A DNA stretch of 64,000 bases. Source: Salarchaeum japonicum (lineage in GTDB: Archaea > Halobacteriota > Halobacteria > Halobacteriales > Halobacteriaceae). Numbering within the stretch: the first letter of the stretch is position 1; each line of letters opens with the position of its first letter. Both the position numbers and the translations under genes were made by a program. Under the pieces are notes generated by a model, which was not told the DNA's origin, made no database searches, and saw only the letters and a list, made by a program, of their open reading frames with translations. Shown one piece after another: positions 42,412 to 50,681 of this stretch. The stretch lies in assembly GCF_020614395.1 (NCBI RefSeq), contig NZ_CP085325.1, forward strand, positions 1 through 64,000, given 5' to 3'.

Positions 42412-43299
42412 TTACTGACCGGCTTCGGGTTCGGGCCCGTAGCGTGGCGTGCCGCACCGCTGACAGCCCCACATTGGCTGCCCGGTCCACTCGTCATCGG
42501 GGACCGCCTCGAATTCGCGAAAACGATGCTTAGTCTCCCGACCACACTCCCGACACTCGAGGTGAATTCTGTTTGGGCGCTCGCGTCGTGACTGTTCGGT
42601 ATCAGTTTTGTCAACGGATTCCTGGAGCGAAATCGCTGGCACCAGCCAGAGGTCGTCGTCTGCGTCCTCACGGAGGCTTACAAGACGATCTTCGGAGCGA
42701 ACCCCACTCCCGGTTTCCTCATAGAGAAACGTCGTGTGCTCGCCGTCGTGACGGGGCTGCGTCGTCTCTGTCCACGCCGTCCGCTCACGAGCAGCCGCGA
42801 GCAGCTGATTACCACATTCAGACGTGACTCGTGTCGCCGAGGGGAGCGAGGGCCACTGATCGACAAGCTGTGGGGCCGGTTCCTCGTCGAGATCGTAGAT
42901 TAGCTTGCAGTCATCGACTACTGGGTCATCATCTCCCTTCGCGAGGAGGGTGGCCGCAGCAGATCCCTTCGCGACGGCGCCGTAGAACGTCGACGCCTCA
43001 ACGACTATGTGGATGATATGGAGGAGAGTCTGTTCATCAGTCGATGTGTCCTGATCGTCGGCTGCTTCGAGATGGTTGGTGAGACAGAACCGGCACTTCG
43101 ACTGGCCAGCGGGGATCGACGCTCCACAGGAATCGCACTCGGTCTCACCTTCTGTCGGGTCGTCTGGATAGCCCGCGTCGACGCCACCAGAGCGTTGCCG
43201 CCGGGGCTCGCCACTACTACTGGCGAGTTGATCGTCGGGAACGTGGGTCGCTTCGCCGAGCGGTCGGAGGACTTCGTAGTCGGCGTACTGGTCGGTCAT
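42412..43299 (-). CDS. Multi-zinc-ribbon protein sharing a domain with the gene at 33423
   Basis: A 295-residue protein. Residues 55-75 hold CDSCGASIPAGQSKCRFC, a zinc ribbon. Residues about 90-230 hold the domain shared with the 163-residue protein at 33423 (LLHIIHIVVEAST...; TFLYEETGSGV...; DDLWLVPAISL). The end holds CRECGRETKHRFREFEAVPDDEWTGQPMWGCQRCG, a second ribbon of the type seen in haloarchaeal DUF7838-like proteins. Probable nucleic-acid or protein binder. ATG 43299 has no Shine-Dalgarno and is probably leaderless. Confidence 0.75.
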   Translation of the reverse strand: MTDQYADYEVLRPLGEATHVPDDQLASSSGEPRRQRSGGVDAGYPDDPTEGETECDSCGASIPAGQSKCRFCLTNHLEAADDQDTSTDEQTLLHIIHIVVEASTFYGAVAKGSAAATLLAKGDDDPVVDDCKLIYDLDEEPAPQLVDQWPSLPSATRVTSECGNQLLAAARERTAWTETTQPRHDGEHTTFLYEETGSGVRSEDRLVSLREDADDDLWLVPAISLQESVDKTDTEQSRRERPNRIHLECRECGRETKHRFREFEAVPDDEWTGQPMWGCQRCGTPRYGPEPEAGQ

Positions 43300-43398
43300 A
43301 GGGTGATCTGGCCGTATCATGCTTCGTCTTCGGATTTAAACAATGGCTCTCACATCAATCAGACAACAAAATACAACCGAAAATCAGCAGTGTGGGCG

Positions 43399-44325
43399 TT
43401 AGACAGCCAGTTCGTCCAGCGCGTCGCGGTGGGTTCGCACGGTGACCACCGAGACGTTCGCAACGTCGGCGACGTCCGACTGGGTAAGCCACCGTCCGTC
43501 TTCGCGCCCGGCCTTGTACAGACAGGCTGCGGCGAATCCGGATGGTCGAACCCCCGTGGTTGCTCCGGTCGATTCGGATGCTTCCGCCAGCTGCCGAGCC
43601 CGCTGCCGGATCTGATCGGAGACGTCAAGCTCCGAGGCCAACCGCGGAACGAACGCACTGGGCGTCACGGGTTGGGCCGGCAGGCCAAGTTCCGTATTCA
43701 GCGTCGTGTATGCGTTCGTCACCCGCGATTGCTCGACGCGCGCCGACTCGGTGATGTCGTTGAGCGTTCGCGGCCGCCCGTTACACCGACACGCTCCGTA
43801 GACACTCGCGGCGGCCATCGCCTCGATTGAGCGGCCCTGCAGGAGGTCCTCGTTCTGGGCACTCCGGAAGAGCTGGCAGGCCTGGTCACGGATCGTCTCG
43901 GATAGTTCGAGCGTACTACTGATCCGGCGGACTTCACTGAGTCCGTGTGCAAGGTTGCGTTCGGCTTTCGACTGAAACCGCCCACGCGTCTGTTCACGGC
44001 GCATCCGGAACAGCCGGCGTCGCTTCTGCTCGGAGAGGCTGTTCCCGTTTGCATCGGTCCCGTGGCCGATCTCCGTCGACAACCCACGATCGTGCCGCGC
44101 TGCCGTCAACGGAGCGCCTGTGCGCTCGCGCTCATCTTCGTCGAACGCTCGCCACTCTGGCCCGTGGTCGATCCGCTGGTCATCGATGACGAGCCCACAC
44201 TCCTCGCAGATGGTTTCGACTGCGTTGGTAGTGACCCGCCCGTCGCATTCGGGGCACTGGTTAGGGTTCGACTCCGTCTGACCGTCCTCGTCGAAGCTCG
44301 TTTCGTAGATGTCTCTGATTGCCAT
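43399..44325 (-). CDS. tfb: Transcription initiation factor B (TFB)
   Basis: A 308-residue TFIIB homologue that places RNA polymerase on TBP-bound promoters. The zinc ribbon has C24, C27, C40 and C43 (CPECDGR...CEECG). B-reader/linker text is WRAFDEDERERTGAPLTAARHDRGLSTEIG, followed by two cyclin repeats (SEVRRISSTLELSETIRDQACQLFRSA; RLASELDVSDQIRQRARQLAEAS). Haloarchaea have several TFBs and plasmid copies can redirect transcription. The leader contains hairpin 14. Confidence 0.95.
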   Translation of the reverse strand: MAIRDIYETSFDEDGQTESNPNQCPECDGRVTTNAVETICEECGLVIDDQRIDHGPEWRAFDEDERERTGAPLTAARHDRGLSTEIGHGTDANGNSLSEQKRRRLFRMRREQTRGRFQSKAERNLAHGLSEVRRISSTLELSETIRDQACQLFRSAQNEDLLQGRSIEAMAAASVYGACRCNGRPRTLNDITESARVEQSRVTNAYTTLNTELGLPAQPVTPSAFVPRLASELDVSDQIRQRARQLAEASESTGATTGVRPSGFAAACLYKAGREDGRWLTQSDVADVANVSVVTVRTHRDALDELAV

Positions 44326-44366
44326 GGATACTCACGAGGGGACTCACGTGGATCGCGTCTCTCGGA

Positions 44367-44391
44367 GTGCCCCTCACCTATCAGGGGGCAC
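44367..44391 (-). promoter_or_regulatory. Leader GC hairpin 14
   Basis: GTGCCCC/GGGGCAC, 7-bp perfect arms around TCACCTATCAG; 41 nt before the tfb start. The GTGTGTATGT stretch before it replaces the usual T-run. Confidence 0.6.
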
Positions 44392-44550
44392 ATACACACC
44401 ACACGGGACAGCGCTGACACTGATGGGCTGCGGTGGCGAAAGCCCGGCCGCGAAACGGCGCGTGAGCGCCGTGAGCAGCCCGGACCGTGGAGGTGGTGGG
44501 AGGTGGCGGTGACCGCGTACACACCAGCAAAAAAGGGGTGCGCCGACCGG

Positions 44551-45447
44551 CTATTCCCACCACCGACCGCGCTCAGGGAACATAATGGTGCTCCACCCAG
44601 TGACAGCCAGTGAGACGCGCCCCTCGTACCAGTTCCGGGCTACCTTGTGAATACGCACCTGCTCGCCCTCTTCAATCCACGGCGCATCTGATTTCTCCCA
44701 GATCGTCACCTTCGTTTTTCCACTGTCGTCTGCGATCAGCCCGACTTGAGCGATGGCCGGCGAGTCCGCATCCCAGAGTACTTCCACTCGACCCTCGATG
44801 CTCACCTCTTTGCGATTGACGTCCTCGAGCTTCCCAATGGGGATCACCGTCCCAGGCGCCGTCTGCAACTCCTCGAACACCCCGACGACTGCACTCGTTA
44901 GGTCTTTCCCACCGACGACGGCTTCACCCAACCGCCGGCCAATCGCTGCTCGCGACCAGCCATCCAGCTTCTCCGCCAGTCGCATCGACTGCTTGTTCAC
45001 CGCCGCCAACTGCTCCTGCGTGAGCTCTGCACGAGGATCGTCTCGCTCCGGGTCAGCCATCGGATTCACGCTCGCTGCCCGCTTCTGGAACTTCACACGC
45101 CGCTCAGCGCTTCGCTTCGCTGCGATGTCTCGCGTCCGCTTCGCACGCCCCTCCTGCTGACTGAGTTCTGCCTGGGCACTGATGTGTTCCAACTCGGCCT
45201 CTCGTGCCTTGATGCGCTCTTCCTGTTCGAGGGTCTTCCCGAACATGTGATCCGGGCCTTCCTCGACGCGCGCGTCTGGGTGGTTGGAATCGACTTTGGC
45301 CTGGACTTCCATGTCGACCGTCGCCCGGAACTCCGGGGTCTCGTCGACGACTTCGAAGCCGTCCTCGCCGATCTCGACGTCATCGTGTTTCTCGAAAGCC
45401 TGTTCATCGACCGAAACCTCATTACCGAAGACGTTCTTACTCGACAT
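44551..45447 (-). CDS. RPA-like single-stranded DNA-binding protein (OB fold)
   Basis: A 298-residue protein. Residues 205-298 are an OB fold like archaeal RPA: VIPIGKLEDVNRKEVSIEGRVEVLWDADSPAIAQVGLIADDSGKTKVTIWEKSDAPWIEEGEQVRIHKVARNWYEGRVSLAVTGWSTI. Residues 80-140 are a basic coiled coil (QEERIKAREAELEHISAQAELSQQEGRAKRTRDIAAKRSAERR), and the N-terminal 70 are acidic. It probably coats ssDNA in plasmid replication or transfer. The gene is followed at its start side by the palindrome-rich GC tract at 45.45-46.14 kb. Confidence 0.85.
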   Translation of the reverse strand: MSSKNVFGNEVSVDEQAFEKHDDVEIGEDGFEVVDETPEFRATVDMEVQAKVDSNHPDARVEEGPDHMFGKTLEQEERIKAREAELEHISAQAELSQQEGRAKRTRDIAAKRSAERRVKFQKRAASVNPMADPERDDPRAELTQEQLAAVNKQSMRLAEKLDGWSRAAIGRRLGEAVVGGKDLTSAVVGVFEELQTAPGTVIPIGKLEDVNRKEVSIEGRVEVLWDADSPAIAQVGLIADDSGKTKVTIWEKSDAPWIEEGEQVRIHKVARNWYEGRVSLAVTGWSTIMFPERGRWWE

Positions 45448-45540
45448 TGGAGTTCAGCTCCTGAAGGCGCTCACGCGCCCGACACCGCGATGCTACAACA
45501 TCGCGGATTTCCTCGACGACAACGACCGACAGAACCATCT

Positions 45541-45595
45541 GCGCGCTCTCGCTCGCGCCTTCGCGAGCGCCCTGTGGGCGCGAGCGAGAGCGCGC
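45541..45595. repeat. Long perfect inverted repeat
   Basis: Arms GCGCGCTCTCGCTCGCGCC (45541-45559) and its exact complement at 45577-45595, 19 bp each, loop 17 nt. The loop holds TCGCGA, a smaller palindrome. Confidence 0.9.
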
Positions 45596-46048
45596 CCGAG
45601 GCGGACGATCATCCAGCACCGCGCGCCGACCCGCCCGGAGCGAGCGGCCAGCGGGATATGCCCGCTCGTGTCCGGCCCGATGTGCGGGTCCGTGTCCAGG
45701 GCGACTGTCGCCGAGAACGCGCGCCGCGGTGTGGCGCGCGACAGCGCAGGCGGCACAAAGCGCTGGAACGCGAAAGCCCGCAAGGGGCGCAACCGACGGG
45801 GATACCCGCTGGCGCCGAGGGCACATCCATTTTAGCCCGGAACGGGCGCGGGCGGTGCGGAGAGCGCCCGCAGGCCCGGAATGGTCGGTCGCGAGCGACG
45901 CGGAGGGCGGAACGCGGCGAGCGGTGCGGGCCATAACGGACACATCTGTCCACCCAGCCGCGACACTCAGCGACCCAACTACTGCCCTGGCGGACTCAGA
46001 AAGGGCGAGGCCGTCTCGGTCACCGGGAAAGCAGGCTCTCCCGAGCTA

Positions 46049-46068
46049 ACGGGCGGCGCGCCGCCCGT
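46049..46068. repeat. Perfect 20-bp palindrome
   Basis: ACGGGCGGCGCGCCGCCCGT, with no spacer, in the same GC-rich tract, about 110 bp before the toxin-antitoxin operon start. Confidence 0.9.
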
Positions 46069-46180
46069 GAACGGCCGAGGGCCTTCATCGTGTTGCTCAC
46101 CCAGCAACCTCAGCTGAGTCAGTCATACTCGTTGCGAGATAGCGAAGTTATTTAAATATCGGTTCGTATCTACGCAACAG

Positions 46181-47104
46181 ATGCTTACCGAAGGCGAGGT
46201 TCGCGCGCTCACCGTCCTTCACGGTGAGCAGACAGTCTCCGAATTTGCGACCCAGCTGGACCGCAGTCTCAGCTACACGTCTGAACTTGTCGATCGTCTC
46301 GAAGCGACCGGACTCGTCGAGACGCGTCGACAAGGGAAAACAAAGCAGATCCGGCCATCGGACGCGAAAGCACTCGAACTCCTCGCAGACATCACCCAAG
46401 AGTATTCGCACATCGACTGGCCTGAACTGTTGTCGGGTGCGACGCTCCGCGTTCTCTACTATCTTGAAACACCGCGGGTCGTAATGGAGCTCGCACGCCG
46501 GGCCAACATTCACAGGAGTACCGTCCATCGCGCCCTCGATCCACTTCAGCATCGAGGGATCATCTACGAAACTGACGAGGATGCATATGTGCTGAACGAG
46601 GGATTCGAACAACTGAGTACGCTTGCTCGGGAACTCGTTCACCACGACCATCGCCAGACCGTCGAACAACACACCGACACCTACACGATTCTCTGGGAGT
46701 CACTCGACGAGTTCCTCGTCCAGACCGCAGATGAGATTACCGCCGAGGACTTCCTTTCGACGGGGCCAGAGCGTTTCCAGACCTACGACCTGCCCCTTCT
46801 GGCCCGCGACCGTCGGTACTATTTCCATTCAGAGACGATGAATGATCTCTCGCCGGCGATGCTGTGCTGTCATATGCTCGTAATCGATTCGGGCGCACGT
46901 ACCCAGTCATACTGTCTGCTCCTGCTCAGCCACGTTGACGTCGACCGTGACGAACTGCGTGACCAGGCCACAAAGTACGGCGTCGACGATCTCGTCGAGG
47001 ACTTGCTCACGTATCTCGACACGAGTGGCGAGGAGCGGGCATCTCGACTTCCCGAGTGGGAAGAGTTCCAAGAATTGGCTGCGGACTACGGGGTGTCAGC
47101 ATGA
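46181..47104 (+). CDS. Winged-helix protein, probable antitoxin/regulator of a toxin-antitoxin pair
   Basis: A 307-residue protein with two winged helices: EGEVRALTVLHGEQTVSEFATQLDRSLSYTSELVDRLEATGLVETRR (1-55) and ATLRVLYYLETPRVVMELARRANIHRSTVHRALDPLQHRGIIYE (87-130). The C-terminal half is unassigned and cysteine-containing (MLCCHML). Its stop overlaps the nucleotidyltransferase start (ATGA), an arrangement like AbiEi/AbiEii. ATG 46181 follows an AT-rich TTATTTAAATAT promoter. Confidence 0.82.
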   Translation: MLTEGEVRALTVLHGEQTVSEFATQLDRSLSYTSELVDRLEATGLVETRRQGKTKQIRPSDAKALELLADITQEYSHIDWPELLSGATLRVLYYLETPRVVMELARRANIHRSTVHRALDPLQHRGIIYETDEDAYVLNEGFEQLSTLARELVHHDHRQTVEQHTDTYTILWESLDEFLVQTADEITAEDFLSTGPERFQTYDLPLLARDRRYYFHSETMNDLSPAMLCCHMLVIDSGARTQSYCLLLLSHVDVDRDELRDQATKYGVDDLVEDLLTYLDTSGEERASRLPEWEEFQELAADYGVSA

Positions 47105-47913
47105 GGGCGCGATTCGACAGTTCGTACATTCGGTCGGAACTCGAGCGCATCGGCGAGCAGCTAGACGACCCACTCACTGTCTTCTTGATCGGCGGTGGGG
47201 CAATGGCGTTCCAGGATCTCAAGACCACTACCAAGGATATCGATCTCATCGTCGCATCCGGTGATGACCTCGGGCAGCTCCAAGCAGTACTGCTCGAACT
47301 TGGTTACGATATCGTTCGGGAACCGGACGAAGAATACGAAGCGCTCGGTGCTCAGCGAATCCTCGAGAACGATGATGGGTGTCGAATCGACATCTTTCAC
47401 CAGCAGGTAATCGATAAACTGGTTCTTTCTGACGGGATTCGGAAGCGTAGCGAGCGGTACCTCAACCCCAGCAACTTGGTGGTCGAACTCGTGAGCCCAG
47501 AGGACATCTTCCTATTCAAGGCGGTCGCCGGACGGGTGGACGATATCGAAGATATGTTTTCGCTGCTGCAGACTGACCTCGATTTCGACGTCGTCGAAGC
47601 AGAACTCGCCGCGCAGATCGACCTCTTGGATCAAGAGCTATTCGTAACATACGTGAACGAGGCGTTGGCCGATCTCACCGAGCAACACAACGTGAGGACA
47701 CCCCTGCATGAGCCGGTCGCGGAGATTACAGAGCGCGTATACGAGGAACTCGAAGTGCTTCACGCCCTCGACGAACCGAAATCTATGCCTGCCCTCCAGC
47801 AGGAACTCGATTACACCACGGTTGAATTACAGGATATCGTGAGTCGTCTCGAGGAGAAAGACGCAGTCAAGGGAACCGCTGATCGCATCGAGCGTCTTTC
47901 GACGACGATCTGA
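47101..47913 (+). CDS. Nucleotidyltransferase-fold toxin candidate (AbiEii/DUF6036-like)
   Basis: A 270-residue protein. The GG-x(n)-DxD catalytic motif is FLIGGGAMAFQDLKTTTKDIDLIV (about 28-51, with Asp46 and Asp48), and a third acidic residue is in GCRIDIFHQQV (near 98). The C-terminus (about 220-265) is helical with a winged-helix look. Family members in AbiE-type systems act as nucleotidyltransferase toxins on tRNA; coupling to the upstream winged-helix gene supports a toxin-antitoxin pair that also stabilises the plasmid. Confidence 0.82.
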   Translation: MRARFDSSYIRSELERIGEQLDDPLTVFLIGGGAMAFQDLKTTTKDIDLIVASGDDLGQLQAVLLELGYDIVREPDEEYEALGAQRILENDDGCRIDIFHQQVIDKLVLSDGIRKRSERYLNPSNLVVELVSPEDIFLFKAVAGRVDDIEDMFSLLQTDLDFDVVEAELAAQIDLLDQELFVTYVNEALADLTEQHNVRTPLHEPVAEITERVYEELEVLHALDEPKSMPALQQELDYTTVELQDIVSRLEEKDAVKGTADRIERLSTTI

Positions 47914-47972
47914 CGGCGAGGGATACCGGAATCTATGGCGTAATGCCAAGCGGTGCGGCTTATTGGATACTT

Positions 47973-47992
47973 TCCCTATCCATGGATAGGGA
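47973..47992. terminator. Perfect 20-bp palindrome after the nucleotidyltransferase gene
   Basis: TCCCTATCCATGGATAGGGA, no spacer, 60 bp past the stop. It lies in the convergent space before the gene at 48079; it could end transcription or bind a protein. Confidence 0.45.
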
Positions 47993-48078
47993 GACTCCCC
48001 ATTAGTCGCGGTCAAGCGCGACGTCGACTTCGTCAACGAGGTCCTCCATGGAAACGGTGTAAGCGTCGGCAACATGTC

Positions 48079-48402
48079 TCACTCAACGAGATGCTCATCG
48101 AGGTCGTGCGTCCAGTACGTCGCGGGCCCGCCAGGACTACATCGCGCACACAGCTGCAGCGGCCCCTCGAGATGGCCGAGTTCCACACGGAAGCGCGTGA
48201 GCGCCGCGAGAGCGTCGACGACGAGCCCACAGCCATCGCAGGCGTCGCGATCGCGCTCGTCGGGATCCGGCTCCATCTGGATCGCGCAGTCGACGCAGAT
48301 AGGGTGGGTGACCCGCTCATCTTCCCCCCAGGTGTGGGCGTCGCCAGTCTCGGTGCTGGGCGGAGCGTCGCAGAACGCACACCCTGTAAGCGTCTGCTGC
48401 AT
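48079..48402 (-). CDS. Four-CxxC zinc protein
   Basis: A 107-residue protein with CAFC, CVDC, CDGC and CARC pairs, enough for two zinc ribbons (positions about 8-11, 36-39, 55-58, 87-90). No other domain. It overlaps the upstream gene's stop (TAATG). Similar small zinc-ribbon proteins are common on haloarchaeal plasmids; role unknown. Confidence 0.78.
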   Translation of the reverse strand: MQQTLTGCAFCDAPPSTETGDAHTWGEDERVTHPICVDCAIQMEPDPDERDRDACDGCGLVVDALAALTRFRVELGHLEGPLQLCARCSPGGPATYWTHDLDEHLVE

Positions 48403-48692
48403 TACTCCGCCTCCGCGTCGGCGTCGCGGCCGGCCGTCCAGCCACGGTGGAAGACGGCCAATTGCGTCGTCGAGTCGAAGGTAGTAACACTCGGCTCGTG
48501 AACGAGAACGCGATCCTCGGGAACGGGTGTGACGACGTCCGCGTCGATGAGGTCGTCGACTAGGCTGCGGGCCGTTGCGTCGTCGACGTCCGCGGTCGCG
48601 ACGCTCGCGGCGTCACGGTCCTGTGCGAGGAGTTCGGTTTCGAGCTGTTCGTGGTCGGCACTCGTGTCGTCGTGAGGATCGGGACCAGCCAT
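48402..48692 (-). CDS. Small acidic hypothetical protein
   Basis: A 96-residue protein: ETELLAQDRDAASVATADVDDATARSLVDDLIDADVVTPVPEDRVLVHEPSVTTFDSTTQLAVFHRGWTAGRDAD. A likely winged-helix-like core (helix, helix, two strands) without a named family. Operator copy 7 is 169 bp upstream; it is co-translated with the zinc protein. Confidence 0.7.
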   Translation of the reverse strand: MAGPDPHDDTSADHEQLETELLAQDRDAASVATADVDDATARSLVDDLIDADVVTPVPEDRVLVHEPSVTTFDSTTQLAVFHRGWTAGRDADAEAE

Positions 48693-48861
48693 GGTGAATC
48701 ACGCCGCGCACGCTCTCGCGCGCTGCACGCCTCCCGGCGCCGATAAACAGCCCAGTCGGAGGGCGTCAGTCCGACCCTGGGTCGCGATACTCGAAAACGG
48801 CAACGTCGCGGAGGGATAGGGCGGTGGGCGGGGGTTGAGGGAATGAATTCTGGCAACGTCG

Positions 48862-48903
48862 TTAACCAACACTTCGACAGAACTGGTCCCGAGTGTTGGT
48901 TAA
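48862..48903. promoter_or_regulatory. Operator-like inverted repeat, copy 7
   Basis: TTAACCAACA at 48862-48871 and TGTTGGTTAA at 48894-48903, 22-nt spacer; ten bases past the stop at 48913. Confidence 0.85.
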
Positions 48904-48912
48904 GAGTGTGGC

Positions 48913-49353
48913 CTATGGAGTCCGGAGTTCCTGAACCGGCTTCACGTTGAACGTGTCCGGCTCGCTGGCTGCTGCTTCTCGTGTGCGTTCCGCTTGTGAG
49001 GCTGCCGACCGGGTGAGCTGGGTGACGAGTTCGTCGCGAACGATCTCCCGAGGAACGGTTGTCTCGTGCCAGCCCAGCCGGGCGTCGAAGTGCCGCTTTT
49101 GGAACTGCTCGCTGACGTCGTCGACGGCGACGTACTGCGTGCGGTTTGTCCCCCGGACCTGGTGGGTGACGACGACTGCCCCCACGTGCTCGTGCGTCAG
49201 CTCGATTAGGGCACACTCCACGAGCGCGACGAGCGACGCGTGATCGCGGTCGTTCGGGATCGCCACCTCGAGGTCTGCCCACGGAGCCTCCCCGTCGGAG
49301 TTGGTTGCTGCTTGCTGTACCGTCTGCGTTTGGGTCGTACGTTCCGAAGCCAT
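48913..49353 (-). CDS. Hypothetical plasmid protein
   Basis: A 146-residue protein. Residues 25-75 (ADLEVAIPNDRDHASLVALVECALIELTHEHVGAVVVTHQVRG) and 78-118 (QYVAVDDVSEQFQKRHFDARLGWHETTVPREIVRDELVTQLTRSA) look like one mixed alpha/beta domain; the end is a basic-acidic helix. No family recognised. It follows the primase gene by 75 bp with hairpin 15 between. Confidence 0.7.
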   Translation of the reverse strand: MASERTTQTQTVQQAATNSDGEAPWADLEVAIPNDRDHASLVALVECALIELTHEHVGAVVVTHQVRGTNRTQYVAVDDVSEQFQKRHFDARLGWHETTVPREIVRDELVTQLTRSAASQAERTREAAASEPDTFNVKPVQELRTP

Positions 49354-49378
49354 CGTCTATCGGGGGCACGTGATGTAC

Positions 49379-49397
49379 CCCGCCGCCCCCTGGCGGG
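49379..49397 (-). promoter_or_regulatory. Leader GC hairpin 15
   Basis: CCCGCC/GGCGGG arms, extendable to ACCCCGCC with a bulge; 25 nt before the start at 49353. Confidence 0.5.
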
Positions 49398-49427
49398 GGT
49401 GACAGACGTGCCGCTGCGGTCGCAACG

Positions 49428-50681
49428 CTACTTGGACCGACCGCCGAATAACCGACCCAACAGTGAGGATGACTCTGACTCACTACTGTTCTCACTCGTA
49501 GTAGCGGCGTGCTCGCCCTGGCACTCCTCCTCCTGGCCACGGGTGGCGAGTTCGTCAGTGAGTCGCTTGACCTCCGCTTCGAGAGCGTCGATGCGCTCGG
49601 TTTTCTCCGTGAGTGTCGCCTCGAGCTCGTCGACGCGGTCGCTCAAGATCTGGTTCTTCTCGGCGAGATACGCGCGACTCCGCTCCGAGTCAGCAGCGCC
49701 GACGTCTGGCGACGATGTGGCGGGGATCTCGTCCGCGGTATCGTCGCCGGCGTCCGGGTCGTAGAACTCCGAAGTAGTCGCAATTGCTCGCTCGATGGTC
49801 TTCTCCCCATACGTCGACCCATCAGCGTAGTGGACCTCGTCCCACTTCTCCCGAAGCAATCCTGACTGGCGAAACAGGTGATCCATCTGCGTCCGGTCGC
49901 CACCGGTCCAGAACGCCAGCAGACAGCACAGCGCCATGTCGGCCTCGGACTGGCTGTCGTAGCCGGCTGTGTTCCCGTTCCAGAGCCGCTCGAACTTCTC
50001 GCCGTTCGATGCATTCCGCGCTTTCTCGAGGAGGTCCTCGTCTTCGAGGTCGACGTCAACGCCGGCTGCACCGGTCGTCGGTGACTCGTCGTCAGCGCTA
50101 CCACGCTGTTCGGACTCTGCTGCCGTGTCACGCTCTGTCTCCTGAACGTACTCACGGTGAATCGCTCTGAGCGCGTCCTGTCGACGTGCGACGCACGTTG
50201 GTGTCCGCTCGACGTGATCGCCAGTGACGGTGAAAAATCGTGCCGTGTCGTACAGTTCGATGCTCCCGCGACGGTTCCGCCCCTCGGGAAGTTCGCCCCT
50301 GATGAGGACGTGATAGCCGGTGCCGGACGGTGACACCTCCGTATAGGAGTCGAGGCGCTCGATGATGTCTAGTGCCGCGTCGTCGACGTCGCCGGTTTCA
50401 GGATCACGGCAGTCGTCCAGGTCGACACCGACGATGGGATCGTCGTCGGTAAACACGAACCCAACGCCATCGGCGTGTGCCGTCTCGGTGTAGTCGAGCG
50501 CTGTCTCGAAGCTCGCCCAGGTCTCCGACTCTGTTGATGACGCGAACCCCCCACCTCCCGGCGTCACCGGAATCTTCGTCGACTTGCCGTCCCGCTCCTC
50601 TTCGCGCCAGCACACCCACTGGTCCCGTTCGCGTAGCGTCTCCGGAATCGCCTCCGATTCGTCGATACTACTCTCACTCAT
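49428..50681 (-). CDS. AEP-type primase-polymerase (PrimPol) with coiled-coil tail
   Basis: A 417-residue protein. N-terminal archaeo-eukaryotic primase domain: GVGFVFTDDDPIVGVDLDDC (metal-binding Asp87/Asp89/Asp90), SPSGTGYHVLIRG (His124) and a third acidic motif in IELYDTARFFTVTG (near 145). A middle domain (210-300, NASNGEKFERLWNGNTAGYDSQSEADMALCCLLAFWTGGDRTQMDHLFRQSG) matches the helical region found after such primases in phage NrS-1-like proteins. Residues 335-390 are a coiled coil. It would prime the plasmid or the transferred strand. No helicase domain is attached. The start at 50681 follows a promoter region with TTGCCGTAAC repeats. Confidence 0.9.
   Translation of the reverse strand: MSESSIDESEAIPETLRERDQWVCWREEERDGKSTKIPVTPGGGGFASSTESETWASFETALDYTETAHADGVGFVFTDDDPIVGVDLDDCRDPETGDVDDAALDIIERLDSYTEVSPSGTGYHVLIRGELPEGRNRRGSIELYDTARFFTVTGDHVERTPTCVARRQDALRAIHREYVQETERDTAAESEQRGSADDESPTTGAAGVDVDLEDEDLLEKARNASNGEKFERLWNGNTAGYDSQSEADMALCCLLAFWTGGDRTQMDHLFRQSGLLREKWDEVHYADGSTYGEKTIERAIATTSEFYDPDAGDDTADEIPATSSPDVGAADSERSRAYLAEKNQILSDRVDELEATLTEKTERIDALEAEVKRLTDELATRGQEEECQGEHAATTSENSSESESSSLLGRLFGGRSK

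Larger units (their letters stand above)
45448..46180. other. GC-rich, palindrome-rich noncoding tract (candidate oriT or structured RNA)
   Basis: About 0.73 kb of very GC-rich DNA in which several frames are open but none shows haloarchaeal protein composition. Two long perfect palindromes stand out (listed separately). Position between the RPA-like gene and the toxin-antitoxin pair, on a plasmid with a full type IV secretion operon, suits an origin of transfer or a single-strand origin. No conserved relaxase nick motif can be named, and a noncoding RNA is an alternative. Confidence 0.4.

Noticed and set aside
45437-46049. Several overlapping frames of 90-180 codons in the GC tract
   Set aside because: All are Arg/Ala/Pro-rich and overlap on both strands; palindromes cross them. 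Treated as noncoding.
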